A DNA stretch of 39,146 nt from Acidobacteriaceae bacterium (GTDB lineage: Bacteria; Acidobacteriota; Terriglobia; Terriglobales; Acidobacteriaceae), in assembly GCA_003139095.1 (NCBI GenBank), contig PLHW01000025.1:62389-101534 (forward strand), written 5' to 3'. Positions 16,877-24,672 of the stretch are shown piece after piece; position 1 is the stretch's first letter; each line of letters begins with the position of its first letter. Both the position numbers and the translations under genes were made by a program. Below the pieces are notes generated by a model. That model did not search any database and was not told the origin of the DNA. It saw only the letters and a list, made by a program, of their open reading frames with translations.

Positions 16877-19729
16877 TTGCCGCCCAAAAAGAAATCCCCG
16901 CCGGCTTCCCCCGCCGTTGAGCCCACCCCGACTCAGCCCGCCCCCGGCCGCATCTTCCTCATTGACACCATGTCCTTCATCTTCCGCGCCTATCACGCCA
17001 TGGCGCGCCAGCGGCCGATGTCCACCAAAACCGGACTCCCCACCGCTGCCATCTTCGTCTTCGTCAACATGCTCCGCAAACTCCGCGACGACTTTTCCCC
17101 CGAGTACCTCGCCGCCATCTTCGATGTCGGCGCCCCCACCATCCGCAACCAGCAGGCCGAGGCCATCACCACCATCCGCAAGTTCGACCTCAAGACCCAG
17201 TCTTTCAAAGAAGAGCAATACCAGGGCTACAAGGCCAACCGCTCCGAAATGCCGCCCGACCTCGTCCAGCAGGTCCCCTACATCCGCCGCGCCCTCGAAG
17301 CCTATCGCATTCCCATCCTCCAGCTCGAAGGCTACGAGGCCGACGATGTCATCGGCACCCTCGCCCGCAAAGCCGCCGCCACCGCGCACACCGTCTTCAT
17401 CGTCTCCAGCGACAAGGACATGCTGCAACTCGTCGGCGACAAAGTCTCCGTCCTCAATCCGCCCAAAGACAATCTCATCTGCGATGCCGCCAAAGTCGAG
17501 GAACTCCTCGGCGTCCCTCCCTCCCGCGTCGTCGATGTCATGGCCCTCCGCGGCGACTCCATCGACAACATTCCCGGCGCGCCCGGCATCGGCGACAAAG
17601 GTTCCGTCGAACTTATCCGCCGCTTCGGCTCCGTCGAGCAGGCCCTCGACCGCGCCGCCGAAGTCGAAAAGAAAACCTATCGCGAATCGCTCCTCAACAA
17701 TCGCGACAACATTCTTCTCAGCAAACAGCTTGTCACCATCGAAACCGAGCTCCCCGTCGATCTCGACGTCGCCTCCATGAAAATCGGCGATCCCGACGTC
17801 GGGGCCCTCCGCGCCCTCTTCGCCGAGTTGGAGTTCAGTTCGCTGCTGAAGGAAGTGCTTCCCGTGGTCGAAGTCAAAGAAGGCCACTATCGCGAAATCG
17901 ATTCGCAAGAAGATTTAGAAGAATATTTGCAGAGTGCATCGCCCGCCGCCCCATTAGTAGTAGCCATCTCCGCCGGCGACGCGTCCTCCTCACCGCAACA
18001 GACAGAAGAAGAAGACCAAGCCGAGCCCGAGCCCGAACAGTCCGGCCTCCTCGATCTCCGCCCCCCCTCTTCAGAATCCGAAGCCGCCCAGGCCGGCGCC
18101 CCAAATGCCGTGCCCCGCGCCCAACTCGCTCTCTCCAAGTCCCCCGGCGAAGGCGCCACCCTCCAACTCGATCCCTCTCCCGGCGCCGACTTGCTCTCCG
18201 CCCGCCTCAAACAATTCCTCGAAAATCCCGCCGCCCCCAAAACCGTCTACGACTCCAAAGCCGCCCTTCACCACTTCTCATCCCTCGGCATCCATCTCGC
18301 CGGCGTCCAGCACGATCCCATGCTCTACTCCTATCTCCTCGATCCCACTTACTCCTCGCATTCCCTCCCCGAAGTCGCGCTCCGCCGCCTCAATCTCAAG
18401 CTCAGCGGCAATCTCGCCGAGGCCGCCGACGTCACCGGCCGCCTCGCCGCCGCTCTCCGCCATGAGGTCGACAACCAGCAACTAACTCCCGTCTATGACC
18501 AGATCGATGTCCCCTTAGTCCCCGTCTTAGTCCGCATGGAAGATGCCGGCGTAAGAATCGACCGCGCCGTCCTCGCTGAAATGTCCATCAAACTCCAGCG
18601 CGAAGCCGACGCCAAGGCCCGCGATATCTATGCCCGTTGCAATTTCCAGTTCAATATCAACTCGCCCAAGCAACTCGGCGACGTTCTCTTCAACAAACTC
18701 GGCCTCCCCATCCCCATCAAATACGGCAAAGGTAAAAAAATCTCCACCGCCGTCGATGTCCTCGAAGGCCTCGCCGAAGAGCACGAAGTCCCCCGCCTCG
18801 TCCTCGAATACCGCCAGCTTACTAAGCTTAAGTCCACTTACGTCGACGCCCTCCCCGCCCTTATTCACCCTGACACCGGCCGCGTCCACACCACCTTCGG
18901 ACAGACCGGCACCGCTACCGGCCGCCTTTCCTCCACCAATCCCAACTTACAAAACATTCCCATCCGCACCGAACTCGGCCGCGAAATCCGCGCTGCCTTC
19001 ATCGCCGAGCCCGGCAACCTCCTCCTCGCCGCCGACTACTCCCAAATCGAACTCCGCCTCCTCGCCCATTTCTCCCGCGACCCGCTCCTCGTCGAGGCCT
19101 TCCGCCGCGGCGACGACATCCACACCCTCACCGCCTCCCAGGTTTTCGGCGTCCCGCCGCTCATGGTCACCGCCGACCACCGCCGCCAGGCCAAGGCCGT
19201 CAACTTCGGCATCGTCTACGGACTCTCCGCGTTCGGCCTTTCCCAGCAACTCGGCATCGAGCCCTCCGACGCCAAGAAATTTATCGAAGCCTATTTCGAA
19301 AAGTATGCTGGCGTCCGCGCCTTCATCGACGCCACCTTAGCCGATGCCCGCCGCGAACAAAAAGTCCGTACCCTCTTCGGCCGCATCCGTCCCATCCCCG
19401 ACATCAACAGCCACAACGCCAATCAACGAGGATTCGCCGAGCGCACCGCCGTCAACACCCCGCTGCAAGGCACCGCTGCCGACCTGATCAAGTTAGCCAT
19501 GATCCGCATAGACGAAGAAATCCGCACCCGTAAGTTGAAAGCCCGCATGACCTTGCAGGTCCACGACGAGTTAGTCTTCGAACTCCCCGAAAACGAAGTA
19601 GAAGAACTAAAGCAGTTGGTAAGACAACAAATGGAATCCGCTCCAGCCCAAATGCAATCCACCCAGGAGTTAAGAGTCCCCCTAAGCGTAGAGTTAGGAA
19701 TAGGCCCCAACTGGCGCGACCTCAACTAA
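16877..19729 (+). CDS. polA: DNA polymerase I, proofreading domain degenerate
   Basis: This is a repair and Okazaki-processing polymerase of about 950 aa. The N-terminal 5'-3' exonuclease is intact (FLIDTMSFIFRAYHAM, GYEADDVIGTLA, SSDKDMLQLV, GAPGIGDKGSVELI). The polymerase has motif A DYSQIELR (Asp at 720), motif B RRQAKAVNFGIVYG (Lys at 773) and motif C VHDE (Asp at 897). The middle 3'-5' exonuclease-like domain lacks a recognisable DxE motif. It has ADVT preceded by Ala where E. coli has the catalytic Asp501, so it is probably inactive. A 60-residue acidic/Pro-rich linker (EEEDQAEPEPEQ...) interrupts it. I chose TTG at 16877 because the frame further upstream to 16760 translates a dispersed repeat. 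The start is uncertain. Confidence 0.9.
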   Translation: MPPKKKSPPASPAVEPTPTQPAPGRIFLIDTMSFIFRAYHAMARQRPMSTKTGLPTAAIFVFVNMLRKLRDDFSPEYLAAIFDVGAPTIRNQQAEAITTIRKFDLKTQSFKEEQYQGYKANRSEMPPDLVQQVPYIRRALEAYRIPILQLEGYEADDVIGTLARKAAATAHTVFIVSSDKDMLQLVGDKVSVLNPPKDNLICDAAKVEELLGVPPSRVVDVMALRGDSIDNIPGAPGIGDKGSVELIRRFGSVEQALDRAAEVEKKTYRESLLNNRDNILLSKQLVTIETELPVDLDVASMKIGDPDVGALRALFAELEFSSLLKEVLPVVEVKEGHYREIDSQEDLEEYLQSASPAAPLVVAISAGDASSSPQQTEEEDQAEPEPEQSGLLDLRPPSSESEAAQAGAPNAVPRAQLALSKSPGEGATLQLDPSPGADLLSARLKQFLENPAAPKTVYDSKAALHHFSSLGIHLAGVQHDPMLYSYLLDPTYSSHSLPEVALRRLNLKLSGNLAEAADVTGRLAAALRHEVDNQQLTPVYDQIDVPLVPVLVRMEDAGVRIDRAVLAEMSIKLQREADAKARDIYARCNFQFNINSPKQLGDVLFNKLGLPIPIKYGKGKKISTAVDVLEGLAEEHEVPRLVLEYRQLTKLKSTYVDALPALIHPDTGRVHTTFGQTGTATGRLSSTNPNLQNIPIRTELGREIRAAFIAEPGNLLLAADYSQIELRLLAHFSRDPLLVEAFRRGDDIHTLTASQVFGVPPLMVTADHRRQAKAVNFGIVYGLSAFGLSQQLGIEPSDAKKFIEAYFEKYAGVRAFIDATLADARREQKVRTLFGRIRPIPDINSHNANQRGFAERTAVNTPLQGTAADLIKLAMIRIDEEIRTRKLKARMTLQVHDELVFELPENEVEELKQLVRQQMESAPAQMQSTQELRVPLSVELGIGPNWRDLN

Positions 19730-19737
19730 CTAGCGTG

Positions 19738-19753
19738 TGTTCCACGTGGAACG
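19738..19753. promoter_or_regulatory. parS: parS-like ParB-binding palindrome
   Basis: TGTTCCACGTGGAACG matches the ParB box TGTTNCACGTGNAACA at all positions but the last, and its 14-bp core is a perfect palindrome. A C/G fifth pair, as here, occurs in well-studied parS sites such as those of pseudomonads. It lies just after the polA stop, between convergent polA and clpB, about 0.3-0.4 kb from a GC-skew sign switch. No parAB genes are in the window. Confidence 0.6.
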
Positions 19754-19754
19754 C

Positions 19755-19772
19755 TCTCCCCGAGAGGGGAGA
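19755..19772. terminator. Hairpin between convergent polA and clpB
   Basis: TCTCCCC (19755-19761) and GGGGAGA (19766-19772) form a 7-bp stem with a GAGA loop, ending at the base next to the clpB stop codon. Position between two convergent genes suggests a shared transcription end. There is no T-run. Confidence 0.45.
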
Positions 19773-22433
19773 CTACTTGCGGGCGCGGGCAGGCGGACTT
19801 TTTGCGGGTAGAGCGGGCTCGCCCACCCGCTCGCTGACCTTAAAGGACATCTTCCCAGCCTCGGCGTCTACGATCAGGTGGTCCCCATGCAGCACCTCCC
19901 CGTCCAGGATCTTCAGCGCCAGGGGGTCTTGCACTAATTTCTGGATCGACCTCTTAAGCGGCCGCGCCCCAAAATTTGGGTCGTAGCCGGCGGTGAAGAG
20001 AAGTTCCTTGGCCGAGTCGGTCAGCTCCAAAGAAATCTTCCGATCGGCGAGCAGCCGCCGCAAATCTTCCAGCCGCAGCTCCACTATCTTCACGAGCTGT
20101 TCTTTCCCTAGCGGACGGAAGATGATGATGTCGTCGACGCGGTTGAGGAACTCGGGCTTGAAGTGTCCGTGCAGCGTGTTCATCACCTGCTTCGAGGCCT
20201 CCTCAAAATCCCGCGCGGAGAGCGGCGTTTGGCTTTGCAGGAAAGAAGACCCCAGGTTCGACGTCATGATGATGACCGTGTTTTTGAAATCGACGGTGCG
20301 GCCTTTGCCGTCGGTGAGGCGGCCGTCGTCCATGATCTGGAGGAGGACGTTGAAGACGTCGGGATGCGCCTTTTCGATTTCGTCGAAGAGGACGACGGCG
20401 TAGGGACGGCGGCGCACTTGTTCGGTGAGTTGACCGCCTTCTTCGTATCCGACGTAGCCGGGAGGGGCGCCGATGAGGCGCGAGACGGCGTGCTTCTCCA
20501 TGTATTCGGACATGTCGATGCGCAGCATGGCGCGCTCATCGTCAAAAAGAAATTCAGCCAAAGCCCGCGCCAGTTCGGTCTTTCCGACGCCCGTGGGGCC
20601 GAGGAAAATAAAAGAGCCGATCGGGCGCTTCGGATCGCTCAGTCCGGCGCGCGAGCGGCGGATGGCGTTCGCGACACGCTCGAGCGCTTCGTCCTGGCCG
20701 ATGACGCGCAGGCGGGGACGGTCTTCCATGTTGATTAACTTTTTGACTTCGCCTTCGAGCATCTTGGAAACAGGAATGCCGGTCCACTTGGAGACGATGC
20801 GTGCGACATCTTCTTCATCGACTTCTTCCTTCAGCATGCGCGTCGCGCCGCTCTTGCCATCCATCTGCGCAGTGATCTTTTTCAAGTCTTCCTCGGTCTG
20901 GCGAATGAGGCCGTAGCGGATTTGCGCCACGCGTTCGAGATTGCCTTTGCGCTCTTCGGCCTGCTCTTCGAGTTTGAGCTGCTCGAGTTTTTCCTTGAGA
21001 GCGCGCGCCTTGGCGATGACATCCTTCTCGAGTTTCCATTTCGCTTTGAGCGCGTTCGACTTCTCGCGAATTTCGGCCAGCTCCTTTTCGACGAGTGCGA
21101 GGCGTTCGCGCGAGCTGCGGTCATCTTCTTTCTTGAGCGCCTGCTTTTCGATTTCGAGTTGCGTGGCGCGGCGTTCCAGTTGATCGATCTCGGTGGGCAT
21201 GGAGTCGATCTGGATGCGCAGCGAGGCAGCCGCTTCGTCGATGAGATCGATGGCCTTGTCGGGCAGGAAGCGGTCGGAGATATAACGATGCGACAAGGTC
21301 GCAGCGGCGACGATCGCGGAGTCTTTAATGCGGACGCCGTGATGGACTTCGTATCTTTCTTTGAGGCCGCGGAGAATGGCGATGGTGTCTTCGACGTTGG
21401 GCTCGCCGACGAAAACGATCTGGAAGCGGCGTTCGAGCGCAGCATCTTTCTCGATGTACTTGCGATATTCGTTGAGCGTGGTGGCGCCGATGGCGCGCAG
21501 TTCGCCGCGGGCTAGCGCGGGCTTGAGCATGTTGGAAGCGTCGATTGCGCCTTCAGCCGCGCCTGCCCCGACGAGCGTGTGGAGTTCGTCGATGAAGAGG
21601 ACGATCTGGCCCTGCGCGTCTCCGATTTCTTTGAGCACTGCTTTAAGACGATCTTCGAATTCGCCGCGATATTTCGCGCCGGCAAGCATGGCTCCGAGGT
21701 CGAGCGAGACGACGCGCTTGTTCTTCAGCGCTTCGGGCACATCGCCCGAAATGATGCGCTGGGCAAGGCCTTCGACGATGGCGGTCTTGCCGACTCCGGG
21801 CTCGCCGATGAGCACGGGATTATTTTTGGTGCGGCGCGAGAGAACCTGGATGACGCGGCGAATTTCTTCGTCGCGCCCGATGACGGGATCGAGTTTGCCG
21901 CGGCGCGCCTGCTCGGTGAGGTCGCGGGCGTAACGCTCGAGCGCCTGATATTTGCCTTCGGGATTCTGATCGGTGATGCGCTGCGATCCGCGAACGGAGG
22001 TCAGTGCCTTGAGAATGGCATCGTGGGTTGCTCCGTGGCGCGCGAGGAGTTCCTGCGCCGCGTCACGTTTCAGGCTTGTGATCGCGAGCAGCAGGTGCTC
22101 GGTGGAAACGTATTCGTCTTTGAAGGAGTCAGCTTGCTTGAAAGAATTTTCCAGAAGCTGATTAACCTGCGACGACATGGTGGCCTGTTTGGTGCCGCTG
22201 CCGGAGACCTTGGGGAGCTTTTCGATCTGCTGGTATATCTCGGCGAGGACGGCTTGCGGGCCGATGCCGATTTTTTCGAGGACGGGGACGACGATACCTT
22301 CTTTGTCCTCAACGAGAGCGGCTAGAAGATGGATGGGAAGAAGCTCCGGGTTGCCATGCTCGGAGGCGAGGTCGTTGGCGCGCTGTACGGCTTCCTGGGC
22401 TTTGACTGTGAATTTTTCCCAACGGATGGGCAT
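19773..22433 (-). CDS. clpB: ATP-dependent disaggregase ClpB
   Basis: This 886-aa AAA+ chaperone threads aggregated proteins through its ring together with DnaK. The Clp N domain (1-150) is followed by AAA-1 with Walker A GEPGVGKT and Walker B LFIDELH. Next is a long coiled-coil M domain (about 400-530, [24 protein letters not shown]...) that sets ClpB apart from ClpA and ClpC. AAA-2 has [19 protein letters not shown] and the sensor-2 GARPLKR motif. The aromatic pore motifs KYRGEFE and GYVGYEEGG are present. The ATG at 22431-22433 has AAGGAG eight bases upstream. It follows hsp20 on the same strand after a 222-bp repeat-filled gap, so the two heat-shock genes probably act together. Confidence 0.97.
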   Translation of the reverse strand: MPIRWEKFTVKAQEAVQRANDLASEHGNPELLPIHLLAALVEDKEGIVVPVLEKIGIGPQAVLAEIYQQIEKLPKVSGSGTKQATMSSQVNQLLENSFKQADSFKDEYVSTEHLLLAITSLKRDAAQELLARHGATHDAILKALTSVRGSQRITDQNPEGKYQALERYARDLTEQARRGKLDPVIGRDEEIRRVIQVLSRRTKNNPVLIGEPGVGKTAIVEGLAQRIISGDVPEALKNKRVVSLDLGAMLAGAKYRGEFEDRLKAVLKEIGDAQGQIVLFIDELHTLVGAGAAEGAIDASNMLKPALARGELRAIGATTLNEYRKYIEKDAALERRFQIVFVGEPNVEDTIAILRGLKERYEVHHGVRIKDSAIVAAATLSHRYISDRFLPDKAIDLIDEAAASLRIQIDSMPTEIDQLERRATQLEIEKQALKKEDDRSSRERLALVEKELAEIREKSNALKAKWKLEKDVIAKARALKEKLEQLKLEEQAEERKGNLERVAQIRYGLIRQTEEDLKKITAQMDGKSGATRMLKEEVDEEDVARIVSKWTGIPVSKMLEGEVKKLINMEDRPRLRVIGQDEALERVANAIRRSRAGLSDPKRPIGSFIFLGPTGVGKTELARALAEFLFDDERAMLRIDMSEYMEKHAVSRLIGAPPGYVGYEEGGQLTEQVRRRPYAVVLFDEIEKAHPDVFNVLLQIMDDGRLTDGKGRTVDFKNTVIIMTSNLGSSFLQSQTPLSARDFEEASKQVMNTLHGHFKPEFLNRVDDIIIFRPLGKEQLVKIVELRLEDLRRLLADRKISLELTDSAKELLFTAGYDPNFGARPLKRSIQKLVQDPLALKILDGEVLHGDHLIVDAEAGKMSFKVSERVGEPALPAKSPPARARK

Positions 22434-22469
22434 GGATTAACTCCTTGTGCTACTCAAAGCGTAGCGGGA

Positions 22470-22546
22470 TTTTGTAATTTTGTAATCGGGTAATTGGGAG
22501 CACAAGCTCGCGATTCTTAGAATTGCCCGATTGCGAAATTGCAAAA
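22470..22546. repeat. 8-bp-period array folded into a long inverted repeat
   Basis: Arm 1 (22470-22495) has 8-mers TTTTGTAA, TTTTGTAA, TCGGGTAA. Arm 2 (22521-22546) has ATTGCCCG, ATTGCGAA, ATTGCAAA. The arms are inverted copies matching at 22 of 26 positions around a 25-base loop. All four differences are T against C, so a plus-strand RNA would still pair through G-U wobbles. It lies 37 bp upstream of the clpB start. Confidence 0.7.
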
Positions 22547-22587
22547 TAAAACGGGAGACGGATACTGCTCCGCCCCCCGCTAACTCC

Positions 22588-22639
22588 GGGCTAAAGCCCT
22601 GAATCATTGGTTGCCCAGCGGCGCGGCTGAAGCCGCGCC
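22588..22639. repeat. REP-like palindromes between hsp20 and clpB
   Basis: GGGCTAAAGCCC (22588-22599) is followed by GGCGCGGCT-ga-AGCCGCGCC (22620-22639). This GGCTGAAGCC-centred type is common in acidobacterial spacers. The second stem lies 17 bp after the hsp20 stop codon and could protect or end the hsp20 message. Confidence 0.6.
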
Positions 22640-22655
22640 CTTTCAAAGCCAACCC

Positions 22656-23168
22656 TTACGCAGCTTTGCCTTCGGTCTTGGACTCGCTCTTGGGCTGTTT
22701 GCTTTCGAGCGTCTTGGATCCGCCTACGTTGACTTTGATCTGCTTCGGTTTGGCTTCGGCCTTCTTGGCCAGCTTTACCTTGAGCACGCCCTTGTCGTAG
22801 TCGGCCTGGACGCTTTCGGTGTCGATCGTCGTCGGGAGAGTGAAGGTGCGAGTGAAACTGCCGTACTGGCGCTCGACCCGGCGATAGTTCTCTTCTTTCT
22901 CTTCCTGCTCGAACTTGCGCTCGCCGTGGACGGTGAGCGTGTTGTTCTCGATGCGGACGTCGATGTCCTTCTCGTCGATGCCCGGGACTTCGATCTTCAG
23001 AGTCACGTTGTGCTCGTCTTCGTAGACGTCGACGGGGGGCGCGAAGGCGGTGGTGGTCAGGGATTCATCCTGCCCTTCCGGCCCGCGAGGGTCGCGGAAC
23101 AGACGGTTCATGCGGTCTTGCAGGGTGACAAACTCACGGAACGGATCGTAACGGGTAAGAAACGTCAT
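22656..23168 (-). CDS. Hsp20/alpha-crystallin small heat-shock protein
   Basis: This 170-aa holdase binds unfolding proteins. After the N-terminal arm (TRYDPFREFVTLQDRMNRLF) comes a complete alpha-crystallin domain (about residues 43-142): PPVDVYEDEHNVTLKIEVPGIDEKDIDVRIENNTLTVHGERK, then SFTRTFTLPTTIDTESVQADYDKGVLKVKLAK. The C-terminal extension is unusually long, Lys/Glu/Ser-rich (about 25 residues), and contains QIKVNV in place of a classic IxI motif. The ATG at 23166-23168 has AGGAGG upstream. A consensus promoter and a leader hairpin precede it. It lies upstream of clpB in the same direction. Confidence 0.95.
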   Translation of the reverse strand: MTFLTRYDPFREFVTLQDRMNRLFRDPRGPEGQDESLTTTAFAPPVDVYEDEHNVTLKIEVPGIDEKDIDVRIENNTLTVHGERKFEQEEKEENYRRVERQYGSFTRTFTLPTTIDTESVQADYDKGVLKVKLAKKAEAKPKQIKVNVGGSKTLESKQPKSESKTEGKAA

Positions 23169-23201
23169 AACTTAATCCTCCTAAAGCTGGGAAACTCTGA
23201 T

Positions 23202-23219
23202 GGGAGCACGATTGCTCCC
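23202..23219 (-). promoter_or_regulatory. Hairpin in the hsp20 leader
   Basis: GGGAGCA (23202-23208) and TGCTCCC (23213-23219) form a perfect 7-bp stem with a 4-base loop, in the predicted leader between the promoter and the AGGAGG of hsp20. It does not resemble the CIRCE operator. It could stabilise the mRNA or act in heat control. Confidence 0.5.
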
Positions 23220-23242
23220 GCGCTGTTCATTAGCGTAAGCAC

Positions 23243-23271
23243 ATAATAAAACATGAGCGTACTATTGTCAA
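23243..23271 (-). promoter_or_regulatory. Consensus sigma-70 promoter for hsp20
   Basis: On the minus strand TTGACA (23271-23266) is followed after exactly 17 bases by TATTAT (23248-23243). This is a perfect -35 and a near-perfect -10. Transcription would begin near 23236, giving a leader of about 68 bases. The promoter lies in the spacer after the RlmI-like gene. Confidence 0.75.
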
Positions 23272-23292
23272 GTATAAATAAAATATTGTTTT

Positions 23293-24519
23293 TCAATGAC
23301 TTACATGAGACATCAGACATTTTAGATAGCTGGTTTCTGGGACGTTCAGGAGGATGGGATGGTCTTGGGCGGCTCCCCGGCTTTCGAGAATGCGCAAGGA
23401 TTTGTGGGCGTCTAGGGCGGCGCTGGCTACCGTTTGGAGGAAATCGGCGGCGCTGACGTGGAACGAGCAGGAGCACGTAATAAGGATGCCGCCGGGCCTG
23501 AGCATTTTCAGAGCGCGCAGATTGAGTTCTTTGTAGCCGCTGAGAGCTTTGTGGAGGTCGCGACGAGTTTTGGCGAAGGCGGGCGGGTCGAGGACGACGG
23601 TGTCGTACTTTTTTCCGGCGGCGGCGTAGTCGCGGAGAAGGTCGAAGGCGTTGGCTTCGATCCACTCGATCTCGCGCTGGTTGAGCGCGGTGTTTTTGTC
23701 GGCGACCTCGAGGGCGGGACGGGAGCTGTCGACTCCGGTGACGGCGGAGCAGCGCGGGGCGAGGTGGAGGGCGAAGCCTCCGTGATAGCAGAAGACGTCG
23801 AGGGCGTCGCCGTGGGCGTAGCGGGCGGCGGCAGCGTAATTCTCGCGCTGGTCGAGGAAGGCTCCGGTTTTTTGGCCTTCGAGGGCGTCGTAGTGGAAGC
23901 GGACGCCGCTTTCGAGGTGCGTATTCATGGTGATGACGGTGGAACTTTTGTTGCCCCAAAGAAGAGCAGAGTCGCGCGGCGGGAGTTGTTCGAGATCGCG
24001 GATGCGGGGATCGACGCGATCGAGGATGCCGGCGGGATGGAGTTCTGCGATAAGCGTCTCGATGATGGCACCGCGGACGGGCTCGGCGTCCATGGCCTGG
24101 GTGAGGATTTGGAGGGAGAGGACGTCGTTGTAGCGGTCGACGATGAGGCCGGCGAGGAAGTCGGCTTCGGAGAAGACGAGGCGGCAGGCGTCGGTATGGG
24201 CGACGAGAGGTTTGCGGTAGGCGAGGGCGGCGCGGATGCGGTCGGAGATGAGCTGCGGGAGGTCGGTTACCTCTTCGCGCGCGATCATGCGGATGGCGAT
24301 TTGCGAGGACGAAGAGTAGAGAGCGGTGCCGAGGAATTTGCCGCGCGGGTCGAGAACGCGGACGGTGGCGCCGGGCGGGACGCCGTCCGCGGCGGAAATG
24401 TCAGAGCGGTAGACCCAGGGGTGTCCGGATTTGAGGCGGGCCGCGCCGCGGGAGGAAAGGGTTACGGCGGGGAGCGTTGATTTCTCTGGCGTCTTGGACG
24501 TGGGAGAGGATTTCGGCAT
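23293..24519 (-). CDS. RlmI-like class I SAM-dependent rRNA methyltransferase
   Basis: This 408-aa protein has an N-terminal PUA domain (about residues 20-95: SRGAARLKSGHPWVYRSDI...GTALYSSSSQIAIRMI), an EEHD-like middle part and a Rossmann methyltransferase. It shows TGAFLDQRENYAAAA, DVFCYHGGFALHLA, TGVDSSRPALEVA, the NPPY-like VLDPPAFAK and CSCSF, whose Cys is the likely nucleophile. E. coli RlmI makes m5C1962 in 23S rRNA, so this enzyme probably does the same or a close variant. It begins with a Ser/Thr/Pro-rich tail. It precedes hsp20, but hsp20 has its own promoter. Confidence 0.9.
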   Translation of the reverse strand: MPKSSPTSKTPEKSTLPAVTLSSRGAARLKSGHPWVYRSDISAADGVPPGATVRVLDPRGKFLGTALYSSSSQIAIRMIAREEVTDLPQLISDRIRAALAYRKPLVAHTDACRLVFSEADFLAGLIVDRYNDVLSLQILTQAMDAEPVRGAIIETLIAELHPAGILDRVDPRIRDLEQLPPRDSALLWGNKSSTVITMNTHLESGVRFHYDALEGQKTGAFLDQRENYAAAARYAHGDALDVFCYHGGFALHLAPRCSAVTGVDSSRPALEVADKNTALNQREIEWIEANAFDLLRDYAAAGKKYDTVVLDPPAFAKTRRDLHKALSGYKELNLRALKMLRPGGILITCSCSFHVSAADFLQTVASAALDAHKSLRILESRGAAQDHPILLNVPETSYLKCLMSHVSH

Positions 24520-24572
24520 GAGGGAATGTTACATCGTGTCTTTCGGCGCGAGGTCGAAGTCAAAATCAAAAA

Positions 24573-24620
24573 GCTTGAACCGCAGAGGACGCAGAGGAAA
24601 AGAGAGAACGCGGAGAAGAA
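24573..24620. repeat. Dispersed GCAGAGG-type repeat
   Basis: TTGAACCGCAGAGGACGCAG and the following GAACGCGGAGAAG form an imperfect tandem of a GCRGAGG motif. An inverted, better-preserved relative (CCTCCGCGCCCTCCGCG) lies near 16818-16845. It occupies the 153-bp spacer between the RlmI-like and aminotransferase genes. Confidence 0.5.
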
Positions 24621-24672
24621 CGTGGCGGCGCGGCCGTCTTGCTGCGTCAGGGTTAAATCCGTGAGAAGTTGA

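Noticed and set aside
23434-24480. Long plus-strand open frame opposite the RlmI-like gene
   Set aside because: Composition is Gly/Glu/Val-rich with no motif. The minus-strand gene is clear.
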